A DNA stretch of 10,797 bases from Rhodocyclaceae bacterium (GTDB lineage: Bacteria; Pseudomonadota; Gammaproteobacteria; Burkholderiales; Rhodocyclaceae): positions 1 to 10,797 of the forward strand of contig DAIEEM010000120.1 of the NCBI GenBank assembly GCA_027325905.1, read 5' to 3'. This document shows positions 1-10,355 of this stretch, piece by piece. Position numbers and translations under genes: made by a program. Numbering within the stretch: position 1 is the stretch's first letter; each line of letters starts with the position of its first letter. The notes under the pieces are model-generated. The model did no database searches and was not told the origin of the DNA. It saw nothing but the letters and a program-made list of their open reading frames with translations.

Positions 1-942
1 AACGGCATCGCCGCCGGCAAGGGCTCCGGCCGCCTCACTTACACGCAGATCTTCGGCGACTGGCTGTGCGACATGGCCCGCGCCGACGAACGCCTGGTCG
101 GCATCACACCCGCCATGCGCGAGGGCTCCGGCCTGGTGCGCTTCGCCGAGGAGTTCCCGCAGCGCTATCACGACGTCGGCATCGCCGAGCAGCATGCGCT
201 GACCTTCGCCGCCGGACTCGCTTGCGAAGGCATGAAGCCGGTGGTGGCGATCTACTCGACTTTCCTGCAACGCGCCTACGATCAACTCGTGCACGACATC
301 GCCCTGCAGAACCTGCCGGTGATGCTGGCCATCGATCGCGGCGGCCTCGTCGGCGCCGACGGCGCCACGCACAACGGCGCCTTCGATCTTTCCTACCTGA
401 CCTGCATCCCGAACATGGTGGTGATGGCGCCGGCCGACGAGAACGAATGCCGCCGGATGCTCACCACCGCCTACCGTCTCGACGGCCCCAGCGCCGTGCG
501 CTACCCGCGCGGCACGGGGCCCGGCGTGGCGCTGACGACGGAGCTTGAGACGCTGCCCGTCGGCAAGGGCGAAATCCGCCGCCGCGGCCGCGACATCGCC
601 CTGCTCGCCTTCGGCACCCTGCTCGCCCCGTCGCTGCAAGCCGGCGAGACGCTCGATGCCACGGTCGCCAACATGCGTTTCGTCAAGCCGCTCGACCACG
701 AACTGGTGAGAGAACTCGCCACGACGCACGCGCTGCTCGTCAGCATCGAGGAGAACGCCGTCATCGGCGGCGCCGGCGCCGAGATCGCCCGCGCGCTGGA
801 AGTTCAGGGCTTGAAAACACCGCTGCTGCGTCTCGGACTGCCCGACCGCTTCATCGACCACGGCGATCAAGCGCAGTTGCTCGCAGAACTCGGGCTGGAC
901 GCAAAAGGAATCGTGTCCAGCATCAGAAACTTTAATAGTTGA
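1..942 (+). CDS. dxs: 1-deoxy-D-xylulose-5-phosphate synthase, C-terminal half (5' end outside window)
   Basis: DXS condenses pyruvate with glyceraldehyde 3-phosphate, using thiamine diphosphate, to give 1-deoxy-D-xylulose 5-phosphate, the entry step of the MEP isoprenoid pathway; it also feeds thiamine and pyridoxal synthesis. The reading frame is open from base 1 and 313 residues are visible, about half of the usual 615-620, so the N-terminal cofactor-binding domain lies upstream of the window. The visible part begins in the transketolase-like pyrimidine-binding domain. It contains GIAEQHA (visible residues 60-66), whose Glu63 corresponds to the conserved catalytic glutamate contacting the thiamine ring, then [20 protein letters not shown] and RYPRGTG. 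The C-terminal transketolase domain follows, ending with the typical [19 protein letters not shown] segment. The internal ATG at 73 is not a start, because homologous sequence continues upstream of it. folE2 follows 56 bp downstream on the same strand. The identification is secure. Confidence 0.97.
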   Translation, partial: NGIAAGKGSGRLTYTQIFGDWLCDMARADERLVGITPAMREGSGLVRFAEEFPQRYHDVGIAEQHALTFAAGLACEGMKPVVAIYSTFLQRAYDQLVHDIALQNLPVMLAIDRGGLVGADGATHNGAFDLSYLTCIPNMVVMAPADENECRRMLTTAYRLDGPSAVRYPRGTGPGVALTTELETLPVGKGEIRRRGRDIALLAFGTLLAPSLQAGETLDATVANMRFVKPLDHELVRELATTHALLVSIEENAVIGGAGAEIARALEVQGLKTPLLRLGLPDRFIDHGDQAQLLAELGLDAKGIVSSIRNFNS

Positions 943-983
943 GTAAATTCGTCGGGAACGCTAACATGACCGCCAAACCGCCC

Positions 984-990
984 GGAGGAG
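984..990 (+). promoter_or_regulatory. Strong ribosome binding site fixing the folE2 start
   Basis: GGAGGAG lies 8 nt before the GTG at 999 and is the best Shine-Dalgarno match in the region. It favours GTG 999 over the in-frame TTG 939 (which overlaps the dxs stop), ATG 966 and ATG 1017. I see no Zur-like palindrome between dxs and folE2 (943-998). Confidence 0.8.
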
Positions 991-998
991 AGCACCCC

Positions 999-1805
999 GT
1001 GAACACCAGGGACCCTATGAGCATTCCAGACGTACAGAGCAGCAAGGATTCGCGCCAGTTGCCGATCAACAAGGTCGGCATCAAGTCGATCCGTCACCCG
1101 GTGAAAGTCCTCGACAAGACCGGCGGCGTGCAGCACACCATCGCCACCTTCAACATGTACGTGGGCCTGCCGCACAACTTCAAGGGCACGCACATGTCGC
1201 GCTTCGTCGAGATTCTCAACTCGCACGAGCGCGAGATTTCGGTCGAGAGCTTCGAGTCCATGCTGCGCGACATGGTCAAGCTGCTGGAAGCCGAGACCGG
1301 CCACATCGAGATGAGCTTCCCGTACTTCATCAACAAGGAAGCGCCCGTCTCCAAGGTCAAGAGCCTGATGGACTACGACGTCACCTTCACCGGCGAAATC
1401 CTCGAGGGCGGGCGCTACCGCCAGACCACCAAAGTCGTCGTCGCGGCGACCAGCCTGTGCCCGTGTTCGAAGAAGATTTCGGATCGCGGCGCCCACAACC
1501 AGCGCTCGCACATCACCATCACGGCGACGACCAACGCCTTCGTCTGGATCGAGGAAATCGTGCAGATGGCCGAGAGCCAGGCCTCCTGCGAACTCTTCGG
1601 CCTGTTGAAGCGCCCCGACGAGAAGCACGTCACCGAACGCGCCTACGACAATCCGAAATTCGTCGAGGACATCGTCCGCGACGTCGCCGGCGTCCTCAAC
1701 GCCGACCCGCGCATCGACGCCTACGTGGTCGAATCGGAAAACTTCGAGTCGATCCACAACCACTCGGCCTACGCGCTGATCGAACTCAACAAGAAGCAGT
1801 TCTGA
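999..1805 (+). CDS. folE2: GTP cyclohydrolase FolE2 (type IB)
   Basis: FolE2 converts GTP to 7,8-dihydroneopterin triphosphate and formate, the first step of folate and other pterin synthesis, in the cytoplasm. From the GTG at 999 the protein has 268 residues, normal for the family. The N-terminus MSIPDVQSS...[14 protein letters not shown] is typical of proteobacterial FolE2. The signature [20 protein letters not shown] covers about residues 152-171. Cys154, His166, Glu223 and Glu250 fall at a constant offset of +7 from the metal-site and active-site residues I recall for the Neisseria enzyme (Cys147, His159, Glu216, Glu243), so the enzyme should be active. FolE2 accepts several metals and in some bacteria backs up zinc-dependent FolE under zinc starvation. 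I see no Zur operator here, and its position directly behind dxs suggests housekeeping use, which is inference. Co-transcription with dxs is likely. Confidence 0.95.
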   Translation: MNTRDPMSIPDVQSSKDSRQLPINKVGIKSIRHPVKVLDKTGGVQHTIATFNMYVGLPHNFKGTHMSRFVEILNSHEREISVESFESMLRDMVKLLEAETGHIEMSFPYFINKEAPVSKVKSLMDYDVTFTGEILEGGRYRQTTKVVVAATSLCPCSKKISDRGAHNQRSHITITATTNAFVWIEEIVQMAESQASCELFGLLKRPDEKHVTERAYDNPKFVEDIVRDVAGVLNADPRIDAYVVESENFESIHNHSAYALIELNKKQF

Positions 1806-1856
1806 GACGGCGCCGAGGTCCGCAGCCAACTCGCCCACTCGAACGGGGCGGAAGCC

Positions 1857-1880
1857 GGGAATGGGGGCATTCCCGCCCCC
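1857..1880 (+). other. Two overlapping, mutually exclusive hairpins between folE2 and the aldolase fusion gene
   Basis: In the 94-bp gap 1806-1899, GGGAATG (1857-1863) pairs perfectly with CATTCCC (1868-1874) around a GGGG loop. GGGGGC (1863-1868) pairs perfectly with GCCCCC (1875-1880) around ATTCCC. The two stems share bases, so only one can form at a time. No T-run follows on either strand, so neither looks like an ordinary intrinsic terminator. The role is unknown: a processing or stability element, a weak attenuator, or chance in GC-rich DNA. Confidence 0.5.
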
Positions 1881-1889
1881 AACCAAGTT

Positions 1890-1893
1890 AGGA
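1890..1893 (+). promoter_or_regulatory. Ribosome binding site of the aldolase-dehydrogenase gene
   Basis: AGGA (within TTAGGACAG) lies 6 nt before the ATG at 1900. This supports that start over the in-frame ATG at 1861, which sits inside the hairpin region, has no Shine-Dalgarno sequence and would add a low-complexity peptide. Confidence 0.65.
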
Positions 1894-1899
1894 CAGCCG

Positions 1900-3872
1900 A
1901 TGAAGAGTCTTTGGCAGGACGCCGACGCGAAGGCCTGCGGCAACGATCTGCAACTACGCGTATACACGTCGCGCCTGCTCGGCCGCGACAAATCGCTGGT
2001 GTTGCATGGCGGCGGCAATACGTCGGTCAAGATCGCCGAGAAGAACCTGTTCGGCGCGGAGGAGGAAGTCCTCTACGTCAAAGGCAGCGGCTGGGATCTC
2101 GAAACCATCGCCGAAGCGGGCTTCGCGCCCGTGCGTCTCGATCACTTGAAGAGACTCGCCGCGCTGCCGGCGCTTTCCGATCCGGAGATGGTGAACCAGC
2201 TCGTCACCCACCAGACGCGCGCCGCCGCGCCGGTACCGTCGGTCGAGGCGATCCTGCACGCGATCCTGCCCTATCGCTTCGTCGATCACACGCACGCCGA
2301 CGCCGTCGTCACGGTCACCAACACGGCCGACGGCGAGGCGCGCATCCGCGCCATCTACGGCGACAAAGTCGTCGTCGTGCCCTACGTGATGCCGGGCTTC
2401 GACCTGGCGCGGCTCTGCGCCGAGCGCTTCGCCGCCGCGGCCGGACCGCAGACCGTCGGCATGGTGCTGCTGAACCATGGCATTTTCAGCTTCGGCGACA
2501 CGGCGCAGGAATCCTACGAACGCATGATCGCGCTGGTGGGCCAGGCCGAAAGCTATTTGCAGGAACATAAGGCATGGCACGTGTCGCTGCCGGCTGCGGC
2601 GCCGCTGCCGGCTGCGGCCGTCGTCCGCGACCTGGCGCGGCTGCGCGCCGACATCTCGGCCGCCGCCGGCGCCCCCATGATCGTCGCCCGCCACACCGGC
2701 GGCAAGTTCCTGGCTTTCGCGCAACGCGGCGACGTCGCGACGCTCTCGCAGCAAGGGCCGGCCACGCCCGACCACGTCATCCGCACCAAGCGCCTGCCGC
2801 TGCTGGGCCGCGACGTCAAGACCTATAGCGAAGACTATCGCGCCTACTTTTCCGCCCACGAGCCGCAGGCGAAGGACCGCAAAACCATGCTCGACCCAGC
2901 GCCGCGCGTCGTGCTCGATCCCGCGTTCGGCCTCTGTGCCGCCGGCCGCAGCGCCCAGGACGCGGCCATCGTCGCCGACATCTACGGCCATACCGTCGAC
3001 ATCATCCTCGGCGCCACGGCGCTCGGCGGCTACCGGGCGCTGCCGGCGCGCGACATCTTCGAGGTCGAATACTGGGATCTCGAACAGGCGAAGCTGAAGA
3101 AAGGCGGCAAGCCGCCCGCTTTCGCCGGCGAGGTCGCCCTGGTCACCGGCGCCGCCTCCGGCATCGGCAAGGCTTGCGTCGACGCGCTGATGGCGCGCGG
3201 CGCGGCCGTGGTCGCGCTCGACCTGCAAGCGGCGATCTCGACGCTCTCGGACAAGGCGAACTTCCTCGGCATCCAATGCGACGTCGCCGATGAAGCGCAG
3301 CTCCAGGCGGCGATCGCGCGGGCGGTGGAGAAGTTCGGCTGCCTCGACATGCTGGGGCTCAACGCCGGCATCTTCCCCGGCGGTTGCCGCATCGAAGCGC
3401 TGCCGACGGCGGACTGGCAGCGCGTCATGCGCATCAACCTCGACGCCAACCTCGTGCTGATGCGCGAATGCCATCCCTTCCTCAAGCTGGCGCCGCGCGG
3501 CGGCCGCGTCGTCGTCATCGGCTCGAAGAACGTGCCGGCGCCGGGGCCGGGCGCCGCCGCCTATTCCGCATCGAAGGCGGCGCTCAACCAGTTGGCGCGC
3601 GTCGCCGCGCTGGAATGGGGCGGCGACAACATCCGCATCAACTCGCTGCATCCGAATGCCGTGTTCGACACCGGCATCTGGACCGAGGAAGTGCTGGCCT
3701 CGCGCGCCAAGCACTACGGCCTGACGGTCGACGAATACAAGCGCAACAACGTGCTGAAGACGGAAGTGACGAGCCGCGACGTCGCCGAACTGGCGGCGGA
3801 GCTCTGCGGTCCGCTGTTCGCCAAGACCACCGGCGCGCAGATTCCCGTCGATGGCGGCAACGACCGCGTGAT

Positions 3873-3876
<4 letters not shown>
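1900..3876 (+). CDS. Bifunctional class II aldolase / short-chain dehydrogenase fusion (RhaEW/YuxG-like)
   Basis: The protein has 658 residues. The N-terminal class II aldolase domain (about 1-225) has the phosphate-binding loop HGGGNTS (36-42), a probable catalytic Glu116 in SVEAILH, metal ligands in HTHAD (His130, His132) and His193 in NHG. A linker region (about 225-405) follows, typical of these fusions. The C-terminal SDR domain (about 408-658) has TGAASGIG (416-423), NAG (488-490), catalytic Ser542, and Tyr555/Lys559 in YSASK. Asp441 at the end of the second strand suggests NAD(H) rather than NADP(H). Both halves keep their active-site residues. Characterised relatives cleave rhamnulose 1-phosphate to DHAP plus lactaldehyde and then oxidise or reduce the aldehyde. 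No rhamnose genes are visible here; the convergent neighbour is mtnA, so a methylthioribulose or 5-deoxyribulose 1-phosphate substrate is a serious alternative (inference). The fold is secure and the substrate uncertain. The stop shares CTAG with the mtnA stop. Confidence 0.9.
2586..2618 (+). repeat. Tandem 15-bp repeat (18-bp period) inside the aldolase-dehydrogenase gene
   Basis: GCTGCCGGCTGCGGC occurs at 2586-2600 and again at 2604-2618, encoding LPAAAP-LPAAAV (about residues 230-240). It falls where the aldolase domain ends, so it probably forms a flexible Ala/Pro linker that grew by slippage. It keeps the reading frame. Confidence 0.7.
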
Positions 3877-4874
<998 letters not shown>

Positions 4875-4881
4875 CGCAGGA

Positions 4882-7608
<2,727 letters not shown>

Positions 7609-7638
7609 GAAACGACGGCCCTTGTAGGCAAAACATCG

Positions 7639-7644
7639 ATTCTA
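7639..7644 (-). promoter_or_regulatory. secA: Possible -10 element of a secA promoter
   Basis: On the - strand TAGAAT (5 of 6 matches to TATAAT, preceded by TGT) lies about 30 nt before the secA ATG. No convincing -35 hexamer sits 16-18 bp upstream, because that stretch is the GC-rich hairpin. A similar TAGAATCG occurs upstream of lpxC. The call is tentative. Confidence 0.3.
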
Positions 7645-7650
7645 ACATGC

Positions 7651-7669
7651 GGGCCCCTCGGGCCCCGAG
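7651..7669 (-). other. GC hairpin between the M23 gene and secA
   Basis: GGGCCC at 7651-7656 and 7660-7665 can pair around a 3-nt loop, and CTCG...CGAG (7657-7669) forms an alternative fold. It begins 7 nt after the M23 stop. On the - strand only TGTT and TTTT follow, broken by other bases, so it would be a poor intrinsic terminator. It may weaken readthrough from the M23 gene into secA. Confidence 0.35.
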
Positions 7670-7675
7670 CGGCCG

Positions 7676-8614
7676 TCAGCGCCGCGCGACCTTCGCTTTG
7701 TCTGTCAGTGCCTGCTGCAGGAAGCGGTTGGGGTTCTGGGCGACACCGTTCACGCGCACCTCGAAATGCAGGTGCGGCCCGGTCGAGCGGCCCGTCGTGC
7801 CGACTTCGGCGATCTTCTGGCCGCGCCTGACAAATTCGCCCGCCTTGACGAACACTTTCGAGGAATGGGCGTAGCGGGTAGTAAGTCCGTTGCCGTGGTC
7901 GATCTCGATCAAATTGCCGTATTCCGGATGACGCTCGACGTCGATGACGATGCCGGCGGCGGCGGCCTTGATCGGCGTGCCGACGTCGGAGGGAAAGTCG
8001 ACGCCCTCGTGCATCGCCGCTTCGCCGGTGAAGGGATCGACGCGCCAGCCGAAGCCGGAGGCGTTCCACTGCGCCGCTACCGGCAGGCTGGTCGGCAGCA
8101 GGCTCTTCTTGACACGCTCCTCGAGCAACTGCGATTCGAGCAGGGACAGCGTATCGCTGCGCGCATCGACCTGGCGCGACAGGGCATCGAGCGCGCTGCT
8201 CAGTTCGGCGGCCGAAAGCGAATGCGGCTGGATCAGCGGACCGCCGCGGCCGTCTTTGACCAGCTCCCGGCCATCTCCAGGCTTGACGCCGGAGAGGGCG
8301 GAAATCCGCTCGCTCAGCGAATCCAGGCGCATCAACTGCGCCTGCATCTGGCCGAGACGCACGGCCATGGCATTGATGTTCTCGCGGACGAATTCCCGGC
8401 TCTTCTGGGTTTCCTCGATACTGACGGCACGCACAATATCCTGCAGGAACGGCAGGCGTATCTCCGCCGCATGGCGCACCGTCACATAGGAGAACAGCGT
8501 CGACAGGCCGAGCACCAGCACCATCAGGGTCGCTCCGGCCAACAACAGGTGGCGGCCGGTGAGAGTGATAGTCTTCGCCGTTGCCAAGCGGTCTGAGACA
8601 AGAATAATATGCAC
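7676..8614 (-). CDS. Membrane-anchored M23 (LytM-type) metallopeptidase
   Basis: This is a predicted zinc endopeptidase acting on peptidoglycan cross-bridges in the periplasm. The 312-residue protein has a short cytoplasmic N-terminus, one transmembrane segment at about residues 22-45, a charged helical, probably coiled-coil region at about 60-170, and a C-terminal M23 domain. The zinc and catalytic residues are all present: His202 and Asp206 in HEGVDF, His250 in YAHSS, and His281 and His283 in HLHFE. It should therefore be an active enzyme rather than a degenerate amidase activator of the EnvC/NlpD type. The start is GTG at 8614, preceded by a strong ribosome binding site. An M23 gene beside secA near the end of the dcw region is common in beta- and gammaproteobacteria. 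dciA diverges from it with about 24 bp between start codons. The exact cleavage specificity cannot be read from sequence. Confidence 0.9.
   Translation of the reverse strand: MHIILVSDRLATAKTITLTGRHLLLAGATLMVLVLGLSTLFSYVTVRHAAEIRLPFLQDIVRAVSIEETQKSREFVRENINAMAVRLGQMQAQLMRLDSLSERISALSGVKPGDGRELVKDGRGGPLIQPHSLSAAELSSALDALSRQVDARSDTLSLLESQLLEERVKKSLLPTSLPVAAQWNASGFGWRVDPFTGEAAMHEGVDFPSDVGTPIKAAAAGIVIDVERHPEYGNLIEIDHGNGLTTRYAHSSKVFVKAGEFVRRGQKIAEVGTTGRSTGPHLHFEVRVNGVAQNPNRFLQQALTDKAKVARR
8581..8608 (+). promoter_or_regulatory. dciA: Probable sigma70-type promoter of dciA
   Basis: TTGCCA (8581-8586, 5 of 6 matches to TTGACA) and AATAAT (8603-8608, 5 of 6 matches to TATAAT) are separated by 16 bp, predicting transcription from about 8615. 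The element lies inside the first codons of the divergent M23 gene. It argues that ATG 8639, not ATG 8609, is the real dciA start, since 8609 lies upstream of the predicted transcription start. Confidence 0.5.
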
Positions 8615-8622
8615 GCTTCTTC

Positions 8623-8627
8623 CCTCC
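8623..8627 (-). promoter_or_regulatory. Ribosome binding site fixing the GTG start of the M23 gene
   Basis: On the - strand GGAGG (within GGGAGGGAAGAAGC) lies 8 nt before the GTG at 8614. This perfect core and spacing decide the unusual GTG start. Confidence 0.8.
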
Positions 8628-8638
8628 CGAATTCACCG

Positions 8639-9070
8639 ATGCGCCCACGCAGCCTCGATGACTGCCTCAACGCCGAGGGCGGGCTTGCCCGCCTCGCCGG
8701 TCACGCTGCGCGCCTGTTGCGCCTACAGCGTATTTTCGAATCGGCCGTTCCGCGCCCGCTCGTTCGCGGCGCCCGCGTAGCCAATCTGAAGTTGGGCACA
8801 CTGGTGATCTACGCCGACAACGGCGCGATCGCCGCGAAACTCCGACAAATTATCCCTACGGTCAGAGGCGCCTTTTCCAACTTGGCGCCAGAGGTTACCG
8901 GAATCGAGGTCAAGGTGCAACCCCGAGCCGGCAGCAAGTCAGGCCACGCTGAACCAACCCCCAACCCGCTTGGTGATCACGCTAAGCAGGGGCTCACATC
9001 ACTGGCCGACCGGCTACCCGAAGGCTCGCCTTTAGTTAGGGCGCTGCGGCAGTTGTTGAAACAAGGCTAA
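8639..9070 (+). CDS. dciA: DUF721 / DciA-like protein (putative replicative helicase operator)
   Basis: DciA proteins help load or operate the replicative helicase DnaB in bacteria that lack DnaC. From ATG 8639 the product has 143 residues. The DUF721 core is at about residues 1-95: RSLDDCL, a helical LARLA...LLRLQRIFESAVP segment, then RVANLKLGTLVIYADNGAIAAKLRQIIP, the most characteristic part, and a strand TGIEVKVQPR. The C-terminal tail (about 96-143) is probably disordered, ending in a short helix (PLVRALRQLLK). An alternative ATG at 8609 would add 10 residues unlike the family and overlap the M23 start; the family N-terminus and the promoter favour 8639. Neither start has a good Shine-Dalgarno sequence. 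It is the only + strand gene in the right part, and sits between lpxC and secA as its homologue does in Pseudomonas. The family is clear; the function rests on homologues. Confidence 0.78.
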   Translation: MRPRSLDDCLNAEGGLARLAGHAARLLRLQRIFESAVPRPLVRGARVANLKLGTLVIYADNGAIAAKLRQIIPTVRGAFSNLAPEVTGIEVKVQPRAGSKSGHAEPTPNPLGDHAKQGLTSLADRLPEGSPLVRALRQLLKQG

Positions 9071-9087
9071 TGACTTAAATATAAGAC

Positions 9088-9270
9088 CTAAAGTACGGCG
9101 ATACGCTCCAGGAACATCAGGGCGAGGACGACGAGGACGAAAATCAACGCATATTTGGTCAACCGCCCCGACAGCGCCAGAAAGCGCTTCTCGCCGGTAA
9201 AGAGGTAGGCGACGATACCGGCGCCGATGCCGATCACCACCAAGGCACCGACGATGCGCAGCAGCAGCAT
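9088..9270 (-). CDS. Small two-helix membrane protein downstream of lpxC, unknown function
   Basis: The ORF encodes 60 residues with two hydrophobic segments (about 4-24 and 40-57) separated by a basic loop, GEKRFLALSGRLTK. By the positive-inside rule the loop would be cytoplasmic and both ends outside. The ATG is 9 bp after the lpxC stop on the same strand, so it is very likely co-transcribed with lpxC; its own ribosome binding site is weak. It ends 17 bp from the end of convergent dciA, and no terminator hairpin is visible between them. I do not recognise a named family. The evidence that it is real is the operon-like spacing and a composition typical of a small membrane protein in an otherwise gene-packed stretch. 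Confidence 0.65.
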   Translation of the reverse strand: MLLLRIVGALVVIGIGAGIVAYLFTGEKRFLALSGRLTKYALIFVLVVLALMFLERIAVL

Positions 9271-9279
9271 GGCCGTTCG

Positions 9280-10200
9280 TCAGGCGAACTGCGGTTCCGG
9301 ATAGAGCTGGGCGATGCGGGCCGGCGCATCCTCGACACGCTCGTAGCTCACCCATTCCCAGGCCGCGGCGTCGGCGAGCAGCGCCCGCAGCAGCTTGTTG
9401 TTCATGGCGTGGCCCGACTTGTGGGCGGAAAACGCGGCCAGCAGCGGATGGCCGACAAGATACAAATCGCCGACGGCGTCGAGAACCTTGTGACGCACGA
9501 ACTCGTCGGGCACGCGCAGTCCCTCGGCATTCAAAACCCGGTACTCGTCCATCACGATGGCGTTGTCGAGGCTGCCGCCTAGCGCCAGACCCTGTTCGCG
9601 TAGCGCCTCGACGTCCTGGGTGAAGCCGAAAGTACGGGCGCGGGAAATGTCGCGGATGTAAGACTGGTCCTCGAAATCGACCTCGACCTGGGTGCCCGAC
9701 TGGTCGACCGCCGGATGATTGAAGAGGATGGAAAAAGTCAGCTTGAAGCCATCGTAGGGTTCGAGGCGCGCCCATTTGTCGCCGTCCCTCACCTCGACCG
9801 GCTTCTTCACGCGCAGGAATTTCTTCGCCGCATTCTGCTCCTCGATGCCCGCCGATTGCAGCAGGAAGACGAAGGGCGCGGCGGAACCGTCCATGATGGG
9901 AATTTCGGCGGCATCGACATCGATGTAGAGGTTGTCGATGCCCAGTCCGGCCAATGCCGACATTAGGTGTTCGACGGTGCCGAGCTTGACGCCGTCGCGC
10001 TCGAGGCACGAGGCCATGCGCGTGTCGCCGACGACGAGGGGATCGGCCTTGAGGTCGACCGGCGGATCGAGATCGACGCGGCGGAAGACGATGCCCGTGT
10101 CGGGCTGGGCGGGACGCAAGGCGAGCGTGACCTTGACGCCGGAATGCAGGCCGACGCCGGTGGCGCGAATGACGGACTTGAGGGTACGCTGGCGAAGCAT
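9280..10200 (-). CDS. lpxC: UDP-3-O-acyl-N-acetylglucosamine deacetylase
   Basis: LpxC is the zinc deacetylase that catalyses the first committed step of lipid A synthesis, removing acetate from UDP-3-O-acyl-GlcNAc in the cytoplasm. The protein has 306 residues, the usual length. Zinc ligands are visible as His78 (TVEHLMSAL), His237 and Asp241 ([11 protein letters not shown]), with catalytic Glu77 and His264 (KSGHAMNN). The N-terminus [20 protein letters not shown] is typical. ftsZ lies upstream but is cut off by a strong terminator, so lpxC needs its own promoter. E. coli LpxC is degraded by FtsH through a C-terminal LAxxxxxAVLA-like tail; this protein ends PEPQFA, so I cannot tell whether such control exists here. 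The small membrane protein follows after 9 bp. Confidence 0.98.
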   Translation of the reverse strand: MLRQRTLKSVIRATGVGLHSGVKVTLALRPAQPDTGIVFRRVDLDPPVDLKADPLVVGDTRMASCLERDGVKLGTVEHLMSALAGLGIDNLYIDVDAAEIPIMDGSAAPFVFLLQSAGIEEQNAAKKFLRVKKPVEVRDGDKWARLEPYDGFKLTFSILFNHPAVDQSGTQVEVDFEDQSYIRDISRARTFGFTQDVEALREQGLALGGSLDNAIVMDEYRVLNAEGLRVPDEFVRHKVLDAVGDLYLVGHPLLAAFSAHKSGHAMNNKLLRALLADAAAWEWVSYERVEDAPARIAQLYPEPQFA

Positions 10201-10215
10201 GGAGTGGCCCGGACG

Positions 10216-10245
10216 ATTTGCTGCGACGCAGCGATTCTACGTCAA
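10216..10245 (-). promoter_or_regulatory. lpxC: Probable lpxC promoter/leader with a palindrome
   Basis: On the - strand TTGACG (10245-10240) is directly followed by TAGAAT (10239-10234). Then comes the inverted repeat GCTGCG-T-CGCAGC (10232-10220), ending about 20 nt before the ATG. TAGAAT could be a -10 element with a poor -35, or TTGACG a -35 with a poor -10 (GCAAAT, 18-bp spacing); I cannot decide. If TAGAAT is the -10, the palindrome overlaps the transcription start, as an operator or a leader hairpin would. Confidence 0.35.
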
Positions 10246-10299
10246 ATCTTTCGGCATAGTGTGCGCGACCGCAAGGACTTTGCCGCCGATTGCGTGGAT

Positions 10300-10337
10300 A
10301 AAAAACGCCCCGGGAGGAGGCGAGTTCTCCCGGGGCG
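10300..10337 (-). terminator. Rho-independent terminator of ftsZ
   Basis: On the - strand CGCCCCGGGAG (10337-10327) pairs perfectly over 11 bp with CTCCCGGGGCG (10316-10306) around a 10-nt loop, and is followed at once by six T (10305-10300). It starts 18 bp after the ftsZ stop. It should end dcw transcription strongly and separate ftsZ from lpxC. Confidence 0.94.
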
Positions 10338-10355
10338 CCACCGGCCGGACGCGCC

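Noticed and set aside
939..1019. Alternative folE2 starts (TTG 939, ATG 966, ATG 1017)
   Set aside because: GTG 999 has a near-perfect Shine-Dalgarno at 8-nt spacing. TTG 939 adds residues unlike the family. ATG 1017 remains possible but is less well supported.
867..2030. 387-codon open frame on the - strand opposite folE2
   Set aside because: It runs antisense across the end of dxs and all of folE2, with no motif and biased composition. It is a shadow.
1954..3714. Long open frame on the - strand (586 codons) opposite the aldolase-dehydrogenase gene
   Set aside because: It is a GC-rich shadow of a clearly coding gene, with Arg/Asp/Val-rich composition, no recognisable domain and no ribosome binding site.
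8678..8693. Inverted repeat GGCGGGC-TT-GCCCGCC inside dciA
   Set aside because: It encodes a plausible Gly-Leu-Ala-Arg stretch of DciA, has no T-run on either strand, and is probably a by-product of GC-rich codons.
9071..9087. AT-rich 17 bp between convergent dciA and the small membrane protein gene
   Set aside because: I looked for a bidirectional terminator and found no stem longer than 4 bp.
10293..10301. DnaA-box-like TTATCCACG on the - strand
   Set aside because: It is a single copy, 8 of 9 matches, and partly made of the terminator T-run. There is no cluster of boxes or AT-rich unwinding region, so it is not evidence of an origin.
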